A DNA stretch of 64,000 nt from Pisaster brevispinus (GCA_023634235.1 JAMKCF010000029.1:372001-436000); one strand, 5' to 3'. Shown: positions 33,001-48,000, numbered from the stretch's first letter. Notes: a model not told the origin generated them from the letters alone. Numbers and translations are program-made.

Positions 33001-36000
33001 AAAACGCTCTCCATATTTACCCAGGATGTATAAATATTATCAGTTTTGCAATTATCATTTTGATACTTCGAAATCCAATTATTTGATTGCCTCGAAAACC
33101 CTTCCATTGCCCCTCTCTTGTCCCTCCTCCACGCACCCCAAATTGTAGGATATGGCACCAGAGCTAAAAACCATTCAATTTCAAATTTCTTTTTGTTTTA
33201 CTTTTTCTGTCATGGTATTTTCTTGTCATCCAGCATTACATGCTACTGTTTTTCAACAAAATAACCTACATGGTTTGTATCAGAAATTGATATTCATTTG
33301 ATAATCTTTGTCCTCATTCATATCATCCAGAGGTTTTCTACACCCATGTTTATTCCAAGCCATGCCTCTACCAGGTTATATCATGTTGCAGTATGCATCC
33401 TGTTTCCGTATGAAGTGTCATTACATCCTTCGGAGTGTTACTATGGCTAGTGCAGCATGGCATTTCCTCGTTACTTAAACTGACTGTGACACTATATAGG
33501 TGTTTTGGCCATTGTTTTCGTCAAGACTTTTATTTGGCTTTTTTTTATGGTTTAATTTATGTACTTGCTAGTATGAAGCACGTGTACATGCCTCCAGTCC
33601 AACTAGCTACATACATGTAAATCATGCCAAGACAAAAACAATCACAGAGAATGATTTAATTTGGCAACAATACTTTGGACTGATCATGTTCTGTGTACTC
33701 TGAATGCTAATATTGAGTGGCAAGTTTTTAATTTTTTAGTAGCAACTGATACAATTTGCGTAGCTCTGCTGTTCAAGGAATGTTTTTTTACTGAATTACA
33801 TTGTCTCCATTTCACCATAGCCAATGGTGTCAAGTTTGACAGTCAAACTTTAAAATGTAAAAAGATGAGTTTTCTTTATGACACAGGTCTACAAATGTTC
33901 CATGTACTATAACAAAAGTCATGTTATACTTTTTACTCTAAAGCATTAAATAACATTGACAATAAAAGCGTTTTGGGAAATAAAAAATATAAAAGTGTAA
34001 GAATTTCAAGCAAACATTGAAAAAGGGGAAAATTGTAATGTTTTAATTTACAATATGATAAAACAGTACATGTAGAAATTTTAAAAAGGTATACTGTAAA
34101 TACAGATCATTTAAAAACTTTGTTTGAAAAAATTAATTGAGTTTATATTTTTGGTAATTGTCAACAGCTAGGATACTCACTTGGGGTATCCCAACATTAT
34201 GCTTTAAAATACCAAGCCTTTAAAAATTTGGGCTCAATTGGTCATCAAAGTTGCAAGAAGCCTTTCTCAGATTCAAATTTTGGGTGGAAAATTACCTCTT
34301 TTACTAAAACTACACTACTTCAAAGGAGGTCATTTATATCAATATTTTGTAATACCAATATCTCTCCAGTGCTCCTTTACCATGTGGTTTTTATGTTCGT
34401 TAATTTTTGGAGTAATTACCAAAGGTATACCCCCCCTCTAATGTACATTTAACTTTTCTAGATGGCAATTAGACCCAAATTACATGCCTCCATCAGTGAA
34501 GGCAAACGGTTGAAATCTGTACGCACCACGCACAGTGCATTAGCCAATGACAGGTCTTCCTTTGATCTCAGTGAGGGCGCTTCTGAGTTTATGATCATAT
34601 GCAAGGGGTCAATACAATTCATTCAATCAAGACACTGTACCTTGTATCTTTTGTGTAGACCCGTATTTAGACTTCACCTGCGTAGCCAGTCAGGCCCTCA
34701 TTCCAACAGCAACAGGCGCCACTGATATTACAATTAAAGCCTACGCTCCTTTGAGAACTGCTACAATTAAAATCAATGGAAAGGTGAACAACAGCACACA
34801 AACTAACAAAGTTGGCACCCATGTGTGTAGCTTGGAGACGGAGAACAATGAGGCAAACACTACTGTTATTGTCTCCTCTGAAGATGGTAGGAATAAACGG
34901 GTTATTATTATTATTATGATATATTTCTAGTATTGAAACTAAGGATGCCTTATAAGTGAACTTAATCACTGCAGCTCACAAGCCTGAGGAAACCTGTAAA
35001 CGAGGGCACTTGCAATGTGAACCAGAAACACTGGGGTTAATCCAGGGCTACTCTTCCACGATAAAATGTTCTGGGTTCTTTTATATGCACTATCAATCCT
35101 AGTACATGGGACCTCCACCTTAATGTCCAATCCAAAGTTTGCATTTTGGTAAAGTACATTATCTTGCTCAAGGACACAAGTGCCATGATCGGGACTGGAT
35201 GACCAGCCTTTGATGTGCCAATAATGACCCCTTGTACAGATAATGTTGATAAAGCCTTTTATGGTCAAAAGATGTCTAGCATTGACCAGGCTTTTAAAAA
35301 TTTTACCAATAATGACCTCAGCAATAGACAATAATAACAGGCTTTTATTTTCCAATAATGACCTCATGAACAGACAATACTGACCATGCCTTTCATGGTC
35401 AACATAAACCTAGCATTAGGGAATAATGACCAGCAAATCTTTATTGATCAATAATGACCCCATGATTAGACAATAATGACCCGATCTTGTAGACAATGAT
35501 TTTGTTTTTAACTTCTTTACTTCTAATACCACTATTTGTCCTCACCAGCGAGCCTGTATCCGCCCCGCCTTACAGTGACCTTCGACCCGGATAAAGAGAT
35601 AGAGCTTCAGATGCTCTCAAGAGTTGACTGCGGTAACGCTTGTAATTACAGATGGCGTGAATTAGCTGGCAGAGGTGACTTGATTTTCAAAGAAAAAGTA
35701 CTTCGTACTAGTGGTTTGAATGAAACAAGTATTGTATACCGCAGTTTCTTGGTTGGGGTTAATAATGTCGTGAAAGGATTCGTTCAAGTCTTGGTACGAG
35801 GTAAGAATAAGCTGATTTTTGCTTTTCATTTCACCTTTTAATCTATTTTTAAAATTAATTAACTTTTGTTTGGTTGTTATAGATTTTGTGTATCCATCCA
35901 TTCTTAAACTCTCTAGGTCTGCTTGGTTTCTTTTTTTCTATTTCTATTTAGTTATTTTAGTTTTTTGCTATTTTCTGTAAGGACCCCGATGGATATAGGT

Positions 36001-39000
36001 TCTAGTTTTTGGCTTTTGTTTGCTATCATTGTACAATTGTTTTCTTTCTTGTTTTTTGCTTTCATTTATTTTTTTCCATTGTTATCCTCCTGTTACTGTG
36101 TACATGTATGAATTTTTTGCCACGTTCTTGCTGTGTTTTATCCCCCAAATCAGATCAAATCAAATCAAGATATCTACATGTTCTGTAGGCTGTGTTTCAG
36201 ATGCTCCAATGTGTGCTGCATTGTTCTAAGATATGTTGTACATGTTGACAAACATTGACGGAAAATTTACGAGGATCATAATAAAGGGACTCTTTAACAG
36301 CCTTTATTCACAAGAGAAATTACTCAAAAAATTAGTGCGCAGTTTGGTTGCAATTTGTTTTTGTTTTGTAACTTCAGAAGCGTTGTATTTTATTTGACTT
36401 TTTGTATTTTATGAAAGTTCACCCCAAACAAAGTTAAAAGCCACTCTTAGTAAGGGGCTATAAGAAGAAAACATCACAGATAAAAATAACTCATGGGAGC
36501 TGATGGCAGGAGTTGATATTCCTCTTAAAATAGTCTAGATTGTAGGATGGAGGGAAACATGCACCAGGCAAGAAGGCAAGAGTTCCAAAGAATTTGAAGA
36601 AGCCATTTATACAAATTTTGCAAAAGCACATATTAAAAGAATCTCCTTTTTGAAAAGATTTGTTTCTAAACTACTCTTTCCACATAAGCAATAATCAACG
36701 ATAGTGCATCATAATCCTTCTCAAGCATAATAAGATTTCTGACAGTTTCAAACACGCCGTAGTAAATAAGGTTTAGTTTAAATTTTCATAAAAACAACAC
36801 AACTGGTTTTGTTTCCTTTGCAACAACTTACAGAGTGTCCATCGGGTTATTGGAACCCAGTAGAAAATTGTTCGTTGGAATGTTCCATGTGCCTGAATGG
36901 AGGGATGTGCCATCCACGCTCTGGCAGGTGTATCTGCCCACCCGGATTCAGCGGAGTGGAATGCGAGATTGGTAAGTCCCCACTCCCCACTCCCCACCTC
37001 CATCGCATCCTCTCACTCACCCCTCTTGAGTTCAATCAACCCCAAAGTTTGAACAACCCAACACCAAAACTAGGCGAACATTTTAGGGGGCTCAAGGGGG
37101 TGCGCCATTTTTTTCTGTAGTTTCCATTTGCATTTTTCTTTAAACAAGCCCCTTTTCAGTGGTCTCGCTATGCCATTTACTATTTTTTTTATTAGATAAT
37201 CTGACAGGAGTGTAAAAACAAATTCACTGTACCTGTGTATTACAAAAACATTGAAAGATACTCTGTTAATTTGTTTCTCTCAAAAGTCCAGATTCCATTT
37301 GGGTCGGGGGGGGGGGGGGGGGGACGGGACACGGACATCAGTTTTGGGGCATGAGCCCCCCTTAGTTACGCCACTGGGGCTACCCCCAACTTACCGAACA
37401 CAAATATCTTGTGCTACACAGATTAGCTGTATGAAATTAATTAGGCGGTCACTTGCGAGGAATTGTTCTTGTCACAATAAGTCAGTGTGTTAAATCTTGG
37501 CATTGCTGCCAAGCACTTGAAAGGCACTGTTGTTGTCACCAACATTCACCAACATTCACAGTGTTACTCATGTTACATGTCCAGTGCAGATATGAAAGAT
37601 ATTTTGAAAATGATGTGGGAATTTTTTTAACAGATGGTTGTGTTGTTTTAAAACAAAAAATGACACAGTTAGGGAGCTTTTCAAAAAGAGCGTTCCCGTA
37701 GGCATATGCCCACAATCAGGTAGATCGCCAAATTGTTCTGCTGGATCTCAACATTGTAGGAACAACCCTACAGAAGTGAATATCGTCAGGTCGATGCAAA
37801 AACTTTGCAGCTCAATTTTGCAAAAGCACTGTCTCGCACAAAAATGCTCTGTGCAAAAACGTTGTATTTCAGCACCTACTTGTTTTGTGTGTACATCCGG
37901 GCAATTTTATGCGGGATACGTTGTTTGAAAAATTGAAACGCGTAAATCAGTGCAATATTAGGAGATAGGACGTTTCTGCACTGAAATGACCATATGTGTG
38001 GTAGTACTTTGAACGATCCAATGGAATTAATAGATGTTAATTTTGCATTGGGGATAAAGAATATTAATTTTGGTTTTACCCATCGATGTGTGTTAGCGCT
38101 GTATACTCAGTACTTTCCCAAGTTCTGTGAAAAAAAATCACAGGCATATATAGGATTCGAACTGCCTCTAGCTACCGGGCAATCTCGGTGGTCTAGTTGG
38201 TAAGACACTGTTCTAGAATTGCAAAGGTCGTGGGTTCGAATCCCACCCGAGTAATATGCCTGTGATTTTTTTCACAGAACTCGGGAAAATACTGAGTATA
38301 CAGTGCTAACACACATCGATGTAAGGTTAAAACCAAAACTAAGATCCAATGGAATGTCCGATGGTCCAAAGGGCCGGTCCATGTACACGCTCTGGATTAC
38401 TTTACTCATCCAATACAATTAAAACAGTCCTACTGTTCGGACTTGCTTACTGATGACTCACAGAATCATTATCTGTATGTTATTACCAATGTCAACGAGC
38501 TTGTCTCATGGGGCAGTAATCAAATGGTCAAATTAGAAGCATAATTTGACCTGAGCCTAATTTCATAGAGCTGCTTAAGTAAATAATAACGTTTAACAGT
38601 TTCTGCTTAGCAAAAATAAACAGGAAACCAGTTGCAACCTGTACAAATGACATGGTAGTTTGGCTGATACCCTTTGTCTGGTACAATCCTCAAATGCTTT
38701 TTGTGCTTAAAAGTTGAGAAGTTGAACAAAGTTGCTTCAACACTACACAGAAACTGCCCAAAAAACCTTCAATATTTCTCTGGAGGATTGGTACTGGTAC
38801 GAACTTTTAGAATCAGTGAGCTTTCAGATGGAAATATTTCTCTGGAGGATTGGTACTGGTACGAACTTTTAGAATCAGTGAGCTTTCAGATGGAAATATT
38901 TCTCTGGAGGATTGGTACTGGTACGAACTTTTAGAATCAGTGAGCTTTCAGATGGAAATATTTCTCTGGAGGATTGGTACTGGTACGAACTTTAGAATCA

Positions 39001-42000
39001 GTGAGTTTTCAGATGGAAATGTTTCTCTGAAGGATTGGTACTGGTATGAATTTCAGAATCAGTGAGCTTTTTGATGGAAATGTTTTTATTGGAGGATTTG
39101 TACTGGTATGAACTTTAGAATCGTTGAGCTTTTACATTCACAAACAAACAATTTGATTTCAAACATGTCAAATTAATTTCCGCCCACTTTGGCAGTTAAA
39201 TTGTTTTAGGGGAAAATATTAGCTGAAAAAGCAGGATATCCTTGTCTTAATCAAATACCACATGTTCCAACAAGCCTTGATTTATATGTAGGCCCACTTC
39301 CTCTTTTCCTTAAAGGGAACTGTTCGATTGTTTTAATCCAAATAAACGTAGGGATATATACAATAAAATTAACCTGTGAAAACCATTTTAAAAGATGGTA
39401 GCGTTTTTGAGATATCACCGAAAATCACTAGCCTTTATTTTCCACGCAGGAAGAATAATCTTGAATACACAATCTGAGAAATTTCTCTGACAGTAAAATT
39501 TTCAGATTCAAATTTTGGGGAAAAAAACTGATATCATTGAAGTGAAGTGATTCTAAAAATGCTTTATACTATCCAAAGCTGCTGTACTTCTAACCAAGTA
39601 AGTTTTTATTGCCATTAATTTCAAGAGGGATTACCAAACGTATACTTTCCCTTTAAAGAGAAAACACATGATTGTTTTGGGAAAAGTAAACAATTTTACA
39701 TTCATATCGCAAACTTGGGTGTGATCCCTGGCTACACGGCAGTTACTGATTGAATTGCTTCTGACTGGCACCCCGAACAAAGATATTGACTAATAGGGAG
39801 ACCGCCAACATAGGGCTAGATAGGAGAGTTGGCAGAGCGCAGGTATGTTAATCCGGAGGTCGTTGGTTCAAGTCCCGCTTCAGTCAATTTTTCTTAATTC
39901 AAACCCAATTTATTTAAAATTTACCAGTCAGTTTCCCTTGTGGTTTATTACTTCAAATTTACATTCCTCTAGTTTTCAATTAACATACAATGCAACTAAC
40001 CAACCAAAATGTCATTAAATTCAGTAGTCTCGGTCTAGTGAAGGGACGAAAAACAGTTGATGTTTCATCAGGGGTTTTATGAAAGTTCATATTGGGCTTA
40101 TTTCGATCGCGGCAAAAAAATAATAAGCAACTGTGGAAATATTTCTCTGGAGGATTGGTACTGGTATGAACTTTAGAATCAGTGAGCTTTCAGAGGGAAA
40201 TATTTCTCTGGAGGATTGGTACTGGTATGAACTTAAGAATCAGTGAGCTTTCAGATGGAAATATTTCTCCGGAGGATTGGTACTGGTATGAACTTTAGAA
40301 TCAGTGAGCTTTCAGATGGAAATATTTCTCCGGAGGATTGGTACTGGTATGAACTTTAGAATCAGTGAGCTTTCAGATGGAAATATTTCTCCGGAGGATT
40401 GGTACTGGTATGAACTTTAGAATCAGTGAGCTTTCAGATGGAAATATTTTTCTGTTTTTTTGTTTCAATAATTGCCAATCATGTACTTCGTAATGTTGAA
40501 AACCAATCTGAAGGTTTTTCTTAGATTTCTTAGATCTATAACTATGTGACTCCAACAATTACACTCTACATTACTACAAAGACACTCTGAAACACCCTCT
40601 GAGAAACACTGTCTGAGACTTGAATTTCACATGAAAGGTTTGTCTGGTGATGCAGTACTAGGGGTGAAACGTTAACCGCAAGTTCACGTTTCCATTATTC
40701 ACCAACCTCACAGAGTAATTTCCATCAAAGGTTCCCCCCCTTCTTTACACATCATCAATTTCCTGTTTTGACTTCCTGTCTGGATCGAGGGAGAATCTCC
40801 CAGGCTGAGATGGAAGGAATCTCTCAAGTTGCCGTAATTTAATTCGGTAGTGCAACTGAGACATAACTCAAAACCCATACCCCTTTAAATATCGGTAACT
40901 ACATGAATATCACATACATGTACATGATGTAAGTGTTGATTTTATTTTCATGCTAAAACTGCGATTCAAGTAAGACTTGTGTTTTTTTATGTCAAGTTCT
41001 TTTTTTTGTAAATGCTGCTAAAAGTTAAAGAAGAAAAACAAAATGAAATTAATTCTGAGTAAACTACAGTTTGTAATGACATTACTTTTGAATATTTTTA
41101 ATTTAATATGTTGATTTTGCCCCCCTTAAAAAAAAGAGAGAAAAGATGTATATTATATAAAAATGTGTTTCTAATCAGAGAGCAAATTTTCTCAAGAACA
41201 TGTGTAAAATTCGGAAAGATCAATCTTATTTCATGTATTTTTTTATTCATTTATTTTTTAGTACCAATGTTTCTTGTTATTGTATAATTTGCAAAATTGT
41301 CAGACGTGTGTATAGTAATGGAAGATAGATCTATGATGGAGAACAAACCGTAGTACTGATGACGTCACAGTTTCTTTACCACTTTGCAGAAGAATGGGAA
41401 AACATTGTGTCTCTGCACAACTGTCAGAAATGCAGTACCCAGTTTACAGTCCCTAAGCAATGCAGTACCCAGTTTACAGCCCCTAAGCAATGCAGTAAAC
41501 AAACCCATCACAGTACAGGGTCTAAGCACACATTTTTTTTATTGAGGATCCAAAATAACTTTTCTTAAGTAGAGTTTGTCAGGAATTTATATTGATCTCT
41601 GTGTAAGATTTTCTGAAAAGATGCAAAACTTGTCATTACAATAGATAAAAGACTGAGGTAGTAGTTGTGACCACAAATTTAGATATCTATTTGAGATGAT
41701 GTAGAGAGTCTGTCAACCTCTAGAATGTAACAATATCCTTTTGTTTGTAGTGGACTTCATTTCCACATCAAGTGGCAACTGTTACCAAACTTTCAGGATT
41801 TGAAGTTGTTGTACAATCACACCCCTGAAAATTGTAACTTTAGCTACAACCTGAGGAATGGCCCTTTCATTTCATGGGTCATACTGTTTTTATGTCAAGG
41901 AGTCATCCCATTGTAAGATTATACGACCCCGGCAAACAAAGAGGAATATTAGTAAACAGGATATATGTAGTCCGAGTTTAAAGGATTCCAGCATGTGGTT

Positions 42001-45000
42001 AATATTGTAGTGTCACTGTAATGCCTTGCGGCAAAAAGGTGTTGGCAAAGTCATTTTAATATCATCGATGGATAGGAAATGGGTAATGCGACACAAAAGG
42101 CTGAGGTTTTGACCTTTGACCCTTGTGACCCTTTTGTTTTGTTCGGCAAGACATTTGGTCTTTTGCCAAGGTAACATTGTTTTGCACCTGTCCTGCTTTT
42201 ATCCAGTAATGGCCCCCATCCTTAAAAACAAATGCAAAACAACTTGGGAGAGAATTACAGCATACAGATCAGAAAAATTATTTATCAATTAGCGTTTTTA
42301 AATCACCACAAATCTTTTGGAGTGTAAATTTGAAGTGCTATTTTAGGGCCTTGTCACATCAAACAATTTACATGCAATCAATAGACTATCCTCAAGGAGA
42401 TACAACAATCAGATTTCAATCATACACTCTTTATTGGGGTTAAGACACTGAACATCTTTAGTGTTACTGAAGTGTTCTTTTTACTAAATGTCTCTAGTGT
42501 TACTGAAGTGTTCTTTTTACTGAACTATCTAGTGTTACTAAAGTGTTCTTTTTACTGAACTATCTAGTGCTACTGTAGTGTTCTTTTTACTTAACTATCT
42601 AGTGTTACTGAAATGTTCTATAGATTAATCAAAGTGAGAAGAAAAATAAAAAACAAAAAAACAAAATATGGATGAAAACAAAGTTGGTTTTGGCATACAG
42701 CCACAACCCCCAATGGAGGACTTTTGGGATGCTAGGTGGCAGCAGACTTACCAGGATTGTTCTCGGTAATGTGTGCATGCTCTGAAGTATGTAAACAATG
42801 GAAATTTACCTTGTAAGTCTGCTGCCACCTAGCGTTCCAAAGTCTCCCATTACATCCTTACCACCCAAACAGATCAAAACAGAAGCTTCACAATCAACAG
42901 TTTATTTTCTAATACCTGACCTTGATTTTGTTGAATCTTTAGTCCATGGACGGAACATCTTTGGTCAGGAGGGCCAGTACAGCTGCAGTACCCCGTCCGA
43001 TCCTCACGACACTGGTTGCATTGGGAAGTTATTTTGCCTGCCGGAACCCTTCGGATGCACATGTGCTGCTGGATACAAAGGCATCAACTGTAGAAGAGGT
43101 AACATTATCAGTCATTTTTAAAGTAAATAAAAACAGGAGAGATGTGTTAAACTTTGGAAACTTTTAACTCATTTTGACATGTCAAAGTAATGTCCAATTA
43201 TAGTCAAGGTGTGGTCATAACTTTCTCCAGCACTAGCTGCCTGTTGGTGGACAGCTAAGCTTGCTATATCATATGTTTGCAAGGCTTTTCACAAATCTGT
43301 GATAACAGTGTGTTCTTTCATTATTGTTATTATGATCGGACTTGCATGGAACCATGTGAACACTATGAGCTGGCAGAGGTTTACAGCAATGAACTGACCA
43401 GCTCGTCTACTTGGGGCAAATTTTACTGGTCCTCAGGTGTATCAAGTGGAATTTGTCCTGGGTATTGCTGAGTGTGGACACAGGCTAACTAATGCACTCT
43501 ACCCTTTGTTGATGTTGTTGTAGGCTGCAAGGAAGGGACGTATGGAGCAAACTGCGAGGGCGTTTGCCACTGTAAGGATAACTCCACCTGTCTTGCCGAT
43601 ACCGGAGAGTGTGTTGAATCATTGTGCCAGGAAGGCTGGTGTGGAACAAATTGCCAAGGTACAACATTCAAACACAGAACTTAAGGATTTAGACAATAGT
43701 TTGGGGGTTATTTATTATTATGAATTGAGCAACTTGTTGATGTTCTACTGAGATGGTACAAGTATGCAATGTTTCATTTGGACTAAATCTTTTCTTAAAA
43801 GAAGTAGGTATTGTTGGTTTTTATATTTTTTTAAATATTTTTTTTGTTATGTAAAAGATACCACTGCTGTTGATATTCCTTGAGGATAGCCACCTTTTCC
43901 AGATTCTTAGATTCCCAGCCTGTGTGATCTAACTGTAGCTGTAGCCGAAGTTGCCATTTCGGACACGGCCACAAACTGACAGCTGGTTTGTCACAGGGGT
44001 ACACCACCCTATTTTTTCTACATGACTGATATATTTCACATCAAAGCCAATCATAAAATTGGTCTCCCTTTTTGAAAGTTGTATTTCATTTCTTGTAGTC
44101 CCAGCTCCCATGCTGTACAAAGAGCTGATAGAAGTCAAAGTCAACCAGACAACTAACGTCACCTGCGTCTTAAAGAATGTCAAAAAACCCAGCGACTCTG
44201 ACATTGTCCTCATTTTACCCAACGGAATGACCATCGAAGCAGATTACATCATTGAATACGAGACACCGGTCATGGCGGAGTACATTTTTGTCATTGTTGC
44301 TGATGCGAGGGATAATGAGTATACATGCGCGTACAACAATATCACACTTCCAAAAAAAATCAACCAAACAGCCTTTGGTATGTATGAAAGGACGCTTCCT
44401 TACAGATTTCTTGATCTCTCTCGATCTCTCTCCTGCTTTAAATTTTCTTCCTGCTCTCGGCAAGATTTTCCAGTGAATGGTTCAACCATTTGAAACCATT
44501 CAACTGCGTGGGTTTTGTATAGTGGCACAAGTGTTTACAAAGCTAACTCAGCCCTGGAATTTCATCTTTGAGAGGGCAAGGCCATTTTCAAATTGGAAAG
44601 GGTTCTTCCATTGGAAAATCTTTTTTAAAAAGTCTATGGGAAACTTTTGAAGGAGACCAAGGCCAAGACCAGGGGCAACAGAGACCGATACCTCTCTGGC
44701 TTCTGTGTTATTCCACTTTTCCAGGCCTGCTAATAGTCTACAATGTGTACATTATGTGAACTGTGTTGATGCATGCAGTTACCACATGATACCATAAAAA
44801 AGGCTGACATAGTTTTTCTATCATTCTAAACCGCATTGGATGATACTGAATGGTAATACAGTATGAGGGTTAATGGTGTGAAATTCCAATAGACTACAAG
44901 TCTCACAAGTTTTCGGATCTTGGGACCTGTTACATTGCATGACTTTGTTTTATTAACACGTAAAAGAGTTGCTCCAAGGTCAAACCGAGTTTTGTGATGC

Positions 45001-48000
45001 ACTCTTTTTTCAATAGATAGAGTACTCATGAAAGTTTGGAAAAGGTTACAAGTCTCTAACTTCATGTAAAAATGTGTAAATTCTCATTTCAACTGATACT
45101 CTTTCAGAGCGAAGTTTGAAACTTCACATCATCGAACGGCAGAAACAAACAGATCTTTACATTCCAAAGAGGAATTTCTGCACAAGTCATGAGCTCAAAT
45201 TCAATGCCATTTTGATGGAATACCGTCACAATTCAGGAATGAACTGAAACTTCTCTGTAGAAAAATGTACAGACCATTATTTGAAATGTGACGTCATCAA
45301 ATGCTCACTTGAAGGGCACTTTTTATGTTCTTTAACGACAGCCACCTTGGAATCGTGGAATTCAAATCTGGTGGTGATTGGTGTGATGAAGGTCATAAAT
45401 GATACTGTGGTACCTGGTTTGTCACAGGGGTACACCACCCTAGTTTTTCTACAGGATTCCATTTCCCACTAAAACCCATTTGGTCTTTGAAAGCTATTCT
45501 TTCATTTCTTGTAGTCCAAGGTCCCACGTTGTCTGAAGAGCTGAAAGAAGTCAACATCAACCAGACAACTAACATCACCTGCATCCTAGGGAATGTCAAT
45601 AACCCCAACGAATCAGACATTGTCCTCATTTTACCCAACGGAACGACCATCGAAGCAGATTACATCATTGAATACGAGATACCGGTCGTGGTGGAGTACA
45701 TTTTTGTCGTCATTGCTAATGGGAGGGAAAATGAGTACACATGTACAAACGTCAATGCATCGCTTCAGAAAAAATTCAACCTCACAGCTTTTGGTATGTA
45801 CACATGTATGTACATTTATACAATTTAAAAATTTTCAAGATTTCAGAACCTTTCTTAGTGCCTTTACAATGTCTCAAATGTTTTGAACTTCCAGAAGATG
45901 CAGCTCTTGAGCTTATCATTAAACTTTTGATCTCTTTAAAAGTGTGTGAGTTTGTTCCCTCTACACATTAAGAGCAAGGGAAATGTCAAATTCAATTTTG
46001 TGATGTACTCATGTTGCAATAGAAAGAGTCCTCATATCAGTGGGGGAAAATTTCAAGTTTCTAACCTCACATTAAAATGATCTAATTTGCCGTTGTATTG
46101 GATAAACTTTTGAGGCAAAAATTGTCAACATCCTAAACATCCGATGACATCATTCTGAGAAAAATGGGTCTGTAAAACAATGGAAGTGGGAACCCAATGT
46201 TTCTGATAATGTTTGAATTTGCGCAAGAGTTACGCAGTCTATCCTGATGGTAAGACATTGTGTCACATGCGTACCTTTCTGCTGCACGCACAAAGTTTTG
46301 CTACTTTTGGCTCTAAAGCTGGCATTGCTTCTGGTTTCCTAATCACCATTCTGTTATTGGCACTTGCGCTGGTGGATGTGTAATGAAATGTAATATATAA
46401 ATAAATAAATATAGTAAAAATAGTAAAAATAGTATCATTTCTTAAATCTGAAACTAAAATATTGTTAAACGTTAAATTGTTGTTATTCCACAGAGCCACC
46501 ATATCTTTCCAATCCACCAACAATAATAAGTTCAAAGTTCAATGAAGTAAACATCACCTGGAATCCGTGGGAAACCCAATCTGACGATAGGGGTGACCCC
46601 CCTGTCGTGGAGTACATCATTACGTACAAAGATGCCAATGTGAATGATACTACCACAGCTGGTACGACACAGGGGAACACCACTTGGTATACGGTTGTTG
46701 GCTTAATGGAGGATACTGAGTACGAGTTCAGAGTTACTGCAGTCAGGCCGGGGGTGGGCGGAGTTGGACCTCCTAGCCCTCCTGCTCAAGGCAATACAAC
46801 ATGCATAGGTAAGTGTCTCACATCTGCATCTAATAAGCATAAAGATCGACACATACTTTACGCAGACACCAACATAACGTGAACTCTGAAATCAGAATTT
46901 TTGCATCTTGGGAACTTTGATCTTAATTTAATTATAATCTATTTAACCATTAATATCAAATAACACAATTCCACACTCAATTTCCATACATTGTTTGTTA
47001 TGTTTCATCGGTTTGATTTCTCATTTTTTGCTTGTGAATATGTTTGCTGTGTACATTTTCATGTGTTGATCATCTGCCAACTCATCATGCATTTTGTTTG
47101 TTTTTTGTTATTTGTTTGTGTATTTGTTTCTTGTTTGTGTATTTGTTTCTTGTTTATTGTTTATGTGGTATTAGTTCCAGGGAAACCTGTTAATTTTACT
47201 GGTGTAGCACTGAATGAAACATCCCTCCAGCTCAATTGGTCCCGGCCAATCAAAACAAGCTGTTCTGTGATCACCTATAATCTAACATACTGGCTAGTGC
47301 AACAAGGAGAATGCGAAAAGAAGACAAAAGCAAACTTTGTTCAGATGCACAAGACAACAGGGAATGACTATCTTGTGATTGGTGACTTGCTGCCAGGCAC
47401 ATTGTATAAAGTGTCAATAGTTGCTGAATCAAATGCTGGAATGTCGACTGGAACCCGTAAGGGATTTAATACCTCAGAATCAGGTCAGGACCAAGGAATT
47501 ACTCCAAATGTTCTCTAAACACTTAACTTGGCCATACCACTTTTAAAAAAACAGTTTCAAGTCAGTAAAAAATGATCCTCATAACTGAGTATCCCATCAC
47601 AAAATACAATGATTTCACAAAGGAGTATAATGTGATAATTCCTCATCAGCCATCTTGTTCAGATCTTTCATTGAAGATGATTCCAAATTGAGGCTGAGTC
47701 AGAATTGGGGGCTACAGCTATGGCTAGGGCTAGATTGCTGCATTATCCTGCTTGAAGTATAGAACGTCCTTAGCAACACCCTTAGCAACAGCCGTAGCTG
47801 TAGCCAAATCCACCAATTAGGATATGGCCTAAGGCCGTGAGAAAGAAAGTGGTCTGGCTCCCTTTTCTGTTATTATTAAAATCCATTTACAATTATGCTG
47901 TTGTATCTGGGGAACTTGTCAAATATGGTCAAAGTGTCTTGCAAAAAGAAGTCATTCACTAACCTACTGAAAAAAACACTTTTTAAAGAGTCAGTCTAGC

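Noticed and set aside
38175..38255. Possible functional tRNA gene
   Set aside because: Good A and B boxes, but the tail and inverted context show a SINE. The same applies to 39812 and 48455, where the acceptor arms do not pair or a SINE tail follows.
38674..39065. Open frames across the 62-bp satellite (ISELSDGNISLEDWYWYELL-like repeats)
   Set aside because: Open because the unit lacks stops in all phases. The unit length is not a multiple of three and the array is intronic.
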